A stretch of DNA of 64,000 nt, taken from the NCBI GenBank assembly GCA_019419585.1, contig DXZQ01000012.1, positions 11,838 through 75,837 on the forward strand, read 5' to 3'. Origin of the DNA: Collinsella sp. Its GTDB lineage: Bacteria; Actinomycetota; Coriobacteriia; Coriobacteriales; Coriobacteriaceae. Made by a program: the position numbers and the translations under genes. Under the pieces are notes generated by a model, which was given only the letters and a program-made list of their open reading frames with translations, was not told where the DNA came from and did no database searches. Within the stretch, counting starts at the first letter, position 1, and each line of letters opens with the position of its first letter. Positions 60,524 through 64,000 of the stretch are shown one piece after another.

Positions 60524-60693
60524 AGCAAACACCTCCCAACACCATCGTGTCAGGAAACGAACGCCGCAGCCTCCGCACGCCCACGCCGGTTTTCGCGGTC
60601 AAACCAAAAGTTAACCAAAACCTTGCGCAAATGTGCCCGTTTATTCAGGCACACGTCAGCAAATGAACACTTAGCCGCAAAATGCCCAGATAG

Positions 60694-60727
60694 CAAAAGA
60701 CCGACGATGCAGGCGCATCGTCGGTCT
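60694..60727 (-). terminator. Terminator of the ihf-gmk-rpoZ-thiI transcript
   Basis: A perfect 12-bp stem (AGACCGACGATG / CATCGTCGGTCT, 6-base loop) is followed on the - strand by TTTTG, just past the thiI stop. Confidence 0.85.
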
Positions 60728-60737
60728 ATGCACAAAT

Positions 60738-61982
60738 TTACTCGTGATCTTGGTAAATCTCACGCGGAGCAAGCTCAGAATGTTTGCGTTTTAAGGTCTT
60801 AGGGGCCTTGTACGTGTTGCTCTCGAAGTCGATGTACTCGGTCTGCTTGAGCAGACGCTCAATCATCTCCTCGTGATCAAACAGTTCCCAGGCCTCATGC
60901 ACGGCATCGAGTTTAGCGTGCGTCTCGGGACGGCGCGGCATAAACAGCGTGCAGCAGTCGGGAGCGGCCTCAGTCGAGATATCGAACGTACCGATCTCCT
61001 CGGCGCGTGCGATGATCTCCTGTTTGTCCGAACCGATGAGAGGACGGAACACGGGAATCTTCACGGCTTCGTTGACGGCCATGATGTTCTCAAGCGTTTG
61101 GGAGGCAACCTGCCCAAGCGATTCGCCCGTAACGATGGCCCTGGCACCCTCGATGTGTGCAATGCGCTCGGCAACCGAATACATAATGCGGCGATACATG
61201 ATCACGCGCAGGTTACTGGGACAGGTGACCGAAATCTCACGCTGGCAGTCGCCAAACGGCACCACGTACAGGCGGCCGATCTGGACACCCGGCTCAAGCG
61301 CACGGATGATATCCTGCACCAAATACTCGCTCGTATCGGGCGTCTGCGGACGACCGGAGAAATGCACCGGCACGCAGACCGCGCCGCGACGCGCGAGCAT
61401 CCAAGTCGCCACCGGAGAATCGATACCCGACGACAGCAGCGTCACGACCTTGCCGGCAGAGCCCACCGGAAGGCCGCCAACGCCGCGCTCGGAGCGCGCA
61501 TACACGTAGACACTACCCTGAACCACCAGAACGTGCACCATCGCGTCGGGGTCGTGCATCTGGACCTTTTTATCGGGAAACGCCTCACACAGCACCTCGC
61601 CAACCTGTCGATTGATATCGATCGAGGTGAGCTCATAGTCAGTATTGGAGCGCTTGGCGTGCACCTTAAACGAATCAAAGGAACCAAACTCGCGCAGCGC
61701 CTTCACAGCGGCGGCGCAGTACTCCTGCGGGTCGCGGTTGGTGTGATACGCCAAAGACACACGGGCAACGCCGGGGACGGTGCGGATGACACGCGCCGCC
61801 TCGTCGGCCTGATGCTCGTTAAAGGTCACGAGGATATAACCGGAAATTCGAGACACGGCATTCACGGAAAAGGCGGCCAAGGCCGCCTTGATATTATCCA
61901 TGAGGATATGCTCAAAATGTGCGCGGTTCTTGCCCTTCAGCCCAACCTCGTGATAGTGGACTAGGCAGACGCGAGCCGCCAT
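60738..61982 (-). CDS. thiI: tRNA 4-thiouridine synthase ThiI
   Basis: The 414-residue enzyme thiolates U8 of tRNA and helps thiamine thiazole formation in some bacteria. It has an N-terminal ferredoxin-like/THUMP region (VCLVHYHEVGLKGKNRAHFEH, ... TNRDPQEYCAAAVKAL), then a PP-loop ATPase with LLSSGIDSPVATWML. The rhodanese domain of the E. coli protein is absent, as usual in Gram-positive bacteria. Sulfur would come from a cysteine desulfurase such as that at 1.8 kb. It starts directly after the rpoZ stop (TAAATG). Confidence 0.95.
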   Translation of the reverse strand: MAARVCLVHYHEVGLKGKNRAHFEHILMDNIKAALAAFSVNAVSRISGYILVTFNEHQADEAARVIRTVPGVARVSLAYHTNRDPQEYCAAAVKALREFGSFDSFKVHAKRSNTDYELTSIDINRQVGEVLCEAFPDKKVQMHDPDAMVHVLVVQGSVYVYARSERGVGGLPVGSAGKVVTLLSSGIDSPVATWMLARRGAVCVPVHFSGRPQTPDTSEYLVQDIIRALEPGVQIGRLYVVPFGDCQREISVTCPSNLRVIMYRRIMYSVAERIAHIEGARAIVTGESLGQVASQTLENIMAVNEAVKIPVFRPLIGSDKQEIIARAEEIGTFDISTEAAPDCCTLFMPRRPETHAKLDAVHEAWELFDHEEMIERLLKQTEYIDFESNTYKAPKTLKRKHSELAPREIYQDHE

Positions 61983-62264
61983 TTAGGCTTCAGCAACCTT
62001 GTGGCCGAGCGCCTTCTCGTAACGGGCCTCGTCGTAAGAGATGTCGCCGTCGACAATCTCGTCCATAGCCATCGAGATGGTATCGGCACCGGAAAGCCCG
62101 ATGGTGATGTCATCAACATCCTGGACGGCAAGCACGCGGTTGTGCTGGCCACGCAGCATGCTATTGATGTCGCAGGCGCGCTTGGAGGCAAGCGAAGCGA
62201 GCAGGAAGCGGTTGTGATCGGTCTTCTCCAGAAGATCGTCAATGCAAGGCTTTACAACGGACAC
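61983..62264 (-). CDS. rpoZ: RNA polymerase omega subunit
   Basis: The 93-residue protein aids RNA polymerase assembly. It matches the omega family by CIDDLLEKTDHNRFLLASLASKRACDINSML, VDDITIGLSGADTISMAMDEIVDGDISYDE. The start is GTG at 62264 behind GAGG. It lies directly after gmk, the conserved gmk-rpoZ order. Confidence 0.93.
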   Translation of the reverse strand: MSVVKPCIDDLLEKTDHNRFLLASLASKRACDINSMLRGQHNRVLAVQDVDDITIGLSGADTISMAMDEIVDGDISYDEARYEKALGHKVAEA

Positions 62265-62269
62265 GGACC

Positions 62270-62839
62270 TCAGATCCTTTCATGCATATCGAGAACGCGA
62301 ACGAGCTCATCGGTCGCGCGGTCGAGATCGTCATTCACCACGACGTCGTCGTAGCGGTCGGCAAGGGCAAGCTCATCGGCAGCGTTTGCCATACGCAGCT
62401 CAATCGTCTCGGGCGTCTCGGTACCGCGACCGACTAGACGCTCGCGGAGCACCTCAAGCGAAGGCGGCTTGATAAAGATCAGCACGGCCTCGGGGAAACG
62501 CTCCTTCACCTGCAGGGCGCCCTGGACATCGATCTCCAAAATCAGAGACGAGCCCGAGGCGAGCTTGGATGTGACCTCGCTCACCAACGTGCCGTAGCAG
62601 TTACCGTGGACCTCGGCCCACTCAACAAACTCACCGTTTGCCACGCGGCGGTCGAACTCCTCGCGCGTCAGAAAAAAGTAGTTGACGCCGTCGACCTCAC
62701 CTTTGCGTGGTGCTCGCGTGGTAGCCGAAACCGTCAGACCCAGGTTCGAGCGGCGCTCGCGCACACGAGTGACGAGCGTACCCTTGCCTGCGCCTGACGG
62801 TCCAGAAATCACAAAGAGCTTGGAATCCTGAGCGCTCAC
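62270..62839 (-). CDS. gmk: Guanylate kinase
   Basis: A 189-residue enzyme that converts GMP to GDP. It has the P-loop ISGPSGAGKGTLV, SATTRAPRKGEVDGVNYFFLTREEF, VNGEFVEWAEVHGNCYGT-type substrate region, and LEIDVQGALQVKERFPEAVLIFIKPP. It starts with GTG at 62839 directly after the ihf stop (TAAGTG), so ihf-gmk-rpoZ-thiI form a tight unit. Confidence 0.97.
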   Translation of the reverse strand: MSAQDSKLFVISGPSGAGKGTLVTRVRERRSNLGLTVSATTRAPRKGEVDGVNYFFLTREEFDRRVANGEFVEWAEVHGNCYGTLVSEVTSKLASGSSLILEIDVQGALQVKERFPEAVLIFIKPPSLEVLRERLVGRGTETPETIELRMANAADELALADRYDDVVVNDDLDRATDELVRVLDMHERI

Positions 62840-63148
62840 TTATTTGGTCAGCTGCTCGAGGAGCTGCTCGCGCTGACGGACACCGAGGCCCTGGACGCGA
62901 CGAGTAGCGGAGATACCGAGCTCCTCCATGATCTTGGCGGCCTTGGCCTTGCCATAACCGGGGAGAGACTCGATGAGGGTGGAAACCTTCATGCGGGAAG
63001 CGATGGGGTCATCGGAGTTGAGCACGGACTCGAGGGACTTCTCACCCTTCTTGATCTGCTCGCGAAGCTCAGCGCGGGCGTGACGTGCGGCAGCGGCCTT
63101 CTCAAGAGCCTGCTTGCGCTGCTCGTCGGTAAGCTGAGGGAGTGCCAT
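62840..63148 (-). CDS. Integration host factor, actinobacterial type (mIHF)
   Basis: A 102-residue nucleoid protein specific to actinobacteria. It has a basic N-terminal helix (DEQRKQALEKAAAARHARAELREQIK) and the conserved C-terminal DNA-binding region with SRMKVSTLIESLPGYGKAKAAKIMEELGISATRRVQGLGVRQREQLL. The presence and placement next to gmk and rpoZ is an actinobacterial signature and is the best single argument for the phylum. ATG 63148 has GGAGG 5 bases ahead. Confidence 0.95.
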   Translation of the reverse strand: MALPQLTDEQRKQALEKAAAARHARAELREQIKKGEKSLESVLNSDDPIASRMKVSTLIESLPGYGKAKAAKIMEELGISATRRVQGLGVRQREQLLEQLTK

Positions 63149-63189
63149 TCGTACCTCCAAATAGTTGGGTTATATCTGATTCAATAATT

Positions 63190-63221
63190 GGCATTTTAGC
63201 ACGTAGAACGTACAAAATGCC
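63190..63221 (-). other. Hairpin in the ihf leader
   Basis: GGCATTTT and AAAATGCC flank an inner complementary pair ACGT/ACGT (63202-63214), giving a near-complete stem of about 14 bp. It lies downstream of the promoter and would be in the 5' untranslated RNA, about 40 bases before the start codon. Confidence 0.5.
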
Positions 63222-63236
63222 TAATCGCGGCTCCAT

Positions 63237-63265
63237 AGGTTAGACGATACCCGCAAAAAGTGCAA
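63237..63265 (-). promoter_or_regulatory. Promoter of ihf
   Basis: On the - strand TTGCAC (63265-63260) is followed after 17 bases by TAACCT (63242-63237), about 90 bases ahead of the ihf start codon. Confidence 0.55.
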
Positions 63266-63284
63266 TATACTGCGCCCAAAGTTA

Positions 63285-63342
63285 AGCCCCTGACCTGCGA
63301 TTCCACACAAAGGATGGGAAAGTTTACGCAGGCACAGGGGCT
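63285..63342 (-). other. Large stem-loop after pyrF
   Basis: AGCCCCTG and CCTGCG (63285-63299) pair with CGCAGG and CAGGGGCT (63327-63342), giving a 14-bp stem with one small bulge and a 27-base loop. On the - strand it follows pyrF but has only a weak T tract (TTAACTTT), so it may be a terminator or a structured RNA element. Confidence 0.5.
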
Positions 63343-63387
63343 ATTTTGTGCTAATGAGACCCAAAAGTGGTGACTTAGGGGAATCTT

Positions 63388-63982
63388 TTACGCAACGTTT
63401 TCGACCAGCTCGGCGACGATGGCGTCAAAGGCGGCAACCGGATCGTCGGCACCGGTGATGGGACGGCCCACCACAATGTGGCTTGCGCCACGCTCGATAG
63501 CCTGGGAAGGCGTCGCCACGCGGGACTGGTCACCAAGGGCGGCACCCACCGGACGCACACCCGGAGTCACGATCAGGGCATCAGGACCCAGCAGCTCACG
63601 CATGTCGTGAGCCTCCATCGGTGAGCACACGATGCCATCGATGCCATTGGCCTGAGCAAGCTTTGCCAAGCGGGCGGCCTCCTCGGCCACGGGAGACTCG
63701 ACGCCGATCTCGCTCAAGGCATCCTGATTCATGCTCGTGAGCACGGTGATGGCGACGAGCTTGGCGCGGTCCTCACGCGCCTCCTCGGCACCCTCGCGGC
63801 AGGCAGCGAGCATAGCACCCGAGCCCAGGCCGTGGACCGAAAGCAGGTCGGCACCGGCAAGCGAGGCCGAGCGGGCAGCGCCGCGCACCTGATGCGGAAT
63901 GTCGTGGAACTTAAGGTCGAGGAAGACCTTAAAGCCAAGGTCCTTAAAGGTCTTGACGATCTGGGGACCCTCAGCGTAATAG
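63388..63982 (-). CDS. pyrF: Orotidine 5'-phosphate decarboxylase, N-terminus missing
   Basis: The last 197 or so residues of the pyrimidine enzyme that decarboxylates OMP to UMP. It has the catalytic motif FLDLKFHDIPHQV, LLSVHGLGSGAML, VITVLTSMNQD-type strand, SPMEAHDM, VTPGVRP and the phosphate-binding HIVVGRPITGA. It is truncated by the contig end. The open frame appears to begin with MCIRDS, but those residues are translated from the Nextera end; genuine sequence starts near base 63982. Confidence 0.95.
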
Positions 63983-64000
63983 CTGTCTCTTATACACATC
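63983..64000. other. Nextera transposon mosaic-end adapter remnant
   Basis: The final 18 bases, CTGTCTCTTATACACATC, are the reverse complement of the Tn5/Nextera mosaic end. They are library sequence, not genome, and mark the end of an assembled contig. Confidence 0.97.

Noticed and set aside
63285..63342. Known riboswitch in the ihf leader
   Set aside because: I do not recognise a conserved riboswitch core there, and the element lies upstream of the proposed ihf promoter.
63388..63999. Complete 203-residue pyrF starting MCIRDS
   Set aside because: The first residues come from the Nextera adapter; the real N-terminus is off the contig.

Overview
The window reads as a chromosomal contig end from a gut-type actinobacterium of class Coriobacteriia, most likely Collinsella or a close relative (inference). 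The grounds are a moderately GC-rich genome, an actinobacterial-type integration host factor next to gmk and rpoZ, the actinobacterial order CDP-alcohol phosphotransferase - GarA-like FHA protein - FtsR-like MerR regulator, a CGAAC-N4-GTTCG type SOS box, and a low-GC-Gram-positive-like set of RNases (Y, J, PNPase). The last 18 bases are a Nextera transposon end, so the right edge is a library artefact. The left edge cuts plsY.

Region 1 (1-5.9 kb, + strand) is a housekeeping run: plsY end, gpsA, rpe, a cysteine desulfurase, a Nif3-like protein, a coiled-coil zinc-ribbon protein, coaBC, then tRNA-Pro(GGG). Region 2 (6.35-11.1 kb, - strand) is a compact, visibly more GC-rich accessory operon: a LanFEG-type ABC exporter, a 61-aa membrane peptide, a response regulator and a histidine kinase. 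It looks like a bacteriocin/antibiotic sensing and immunity module without biosynthesis genes. Region 3 (11.5-20 kb) holds a PgsA-like enzyme, GarA-like and FtsR-like proteins, apt, an NlpC/P60 hydrolase, a DegV protein and a DUF1836 regulator that appear to share an operator, trxB, and a diacylglycerol glycosyltransferase.

Region 4 (20-32.5 kb) is dominated by DNA and RNA maintenance. It has dut-nrdR, a LysM cell-division-inhibitor-like gene divergent from lexA over three evenly spaced SOS boxes, hflX-miaA-miaB, a SpoVS-like protein, a GHKL ATPase, rny, recX-recA (with its own SOS box) and cinA. Region 5 (32.5-44.3 kb) holds pgsA, rimO, a YajQ protein, a RodZ-like protein, ftsK, rnj, pnp and rpsO. 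Region 6 (44.5-56 kb) is one long - strand run: lepA, dusB, hemW, a membrane-anchored DnaJ, dnaJ, mtaB, phoH, ybeY, dgk, era, recO. Region 7 (56-64 kb) is rpsT, holA, comEC, comEA, thiI, rpoZ, gmk, ihf and a cut pyrF.

The least explained structures are two families of long intergenic palindromes, two copies each (19.6-20.0 kb and 41.2-41.6 kb). Within a family the loop/core is nearly identical and of identical length, but the outer arms are completely different in sequence and still perfectly or nearly perfectly self-complementary at each site. Core stems show compensatory base-pair changes. The two copies in each gap lie in opposite orientation.
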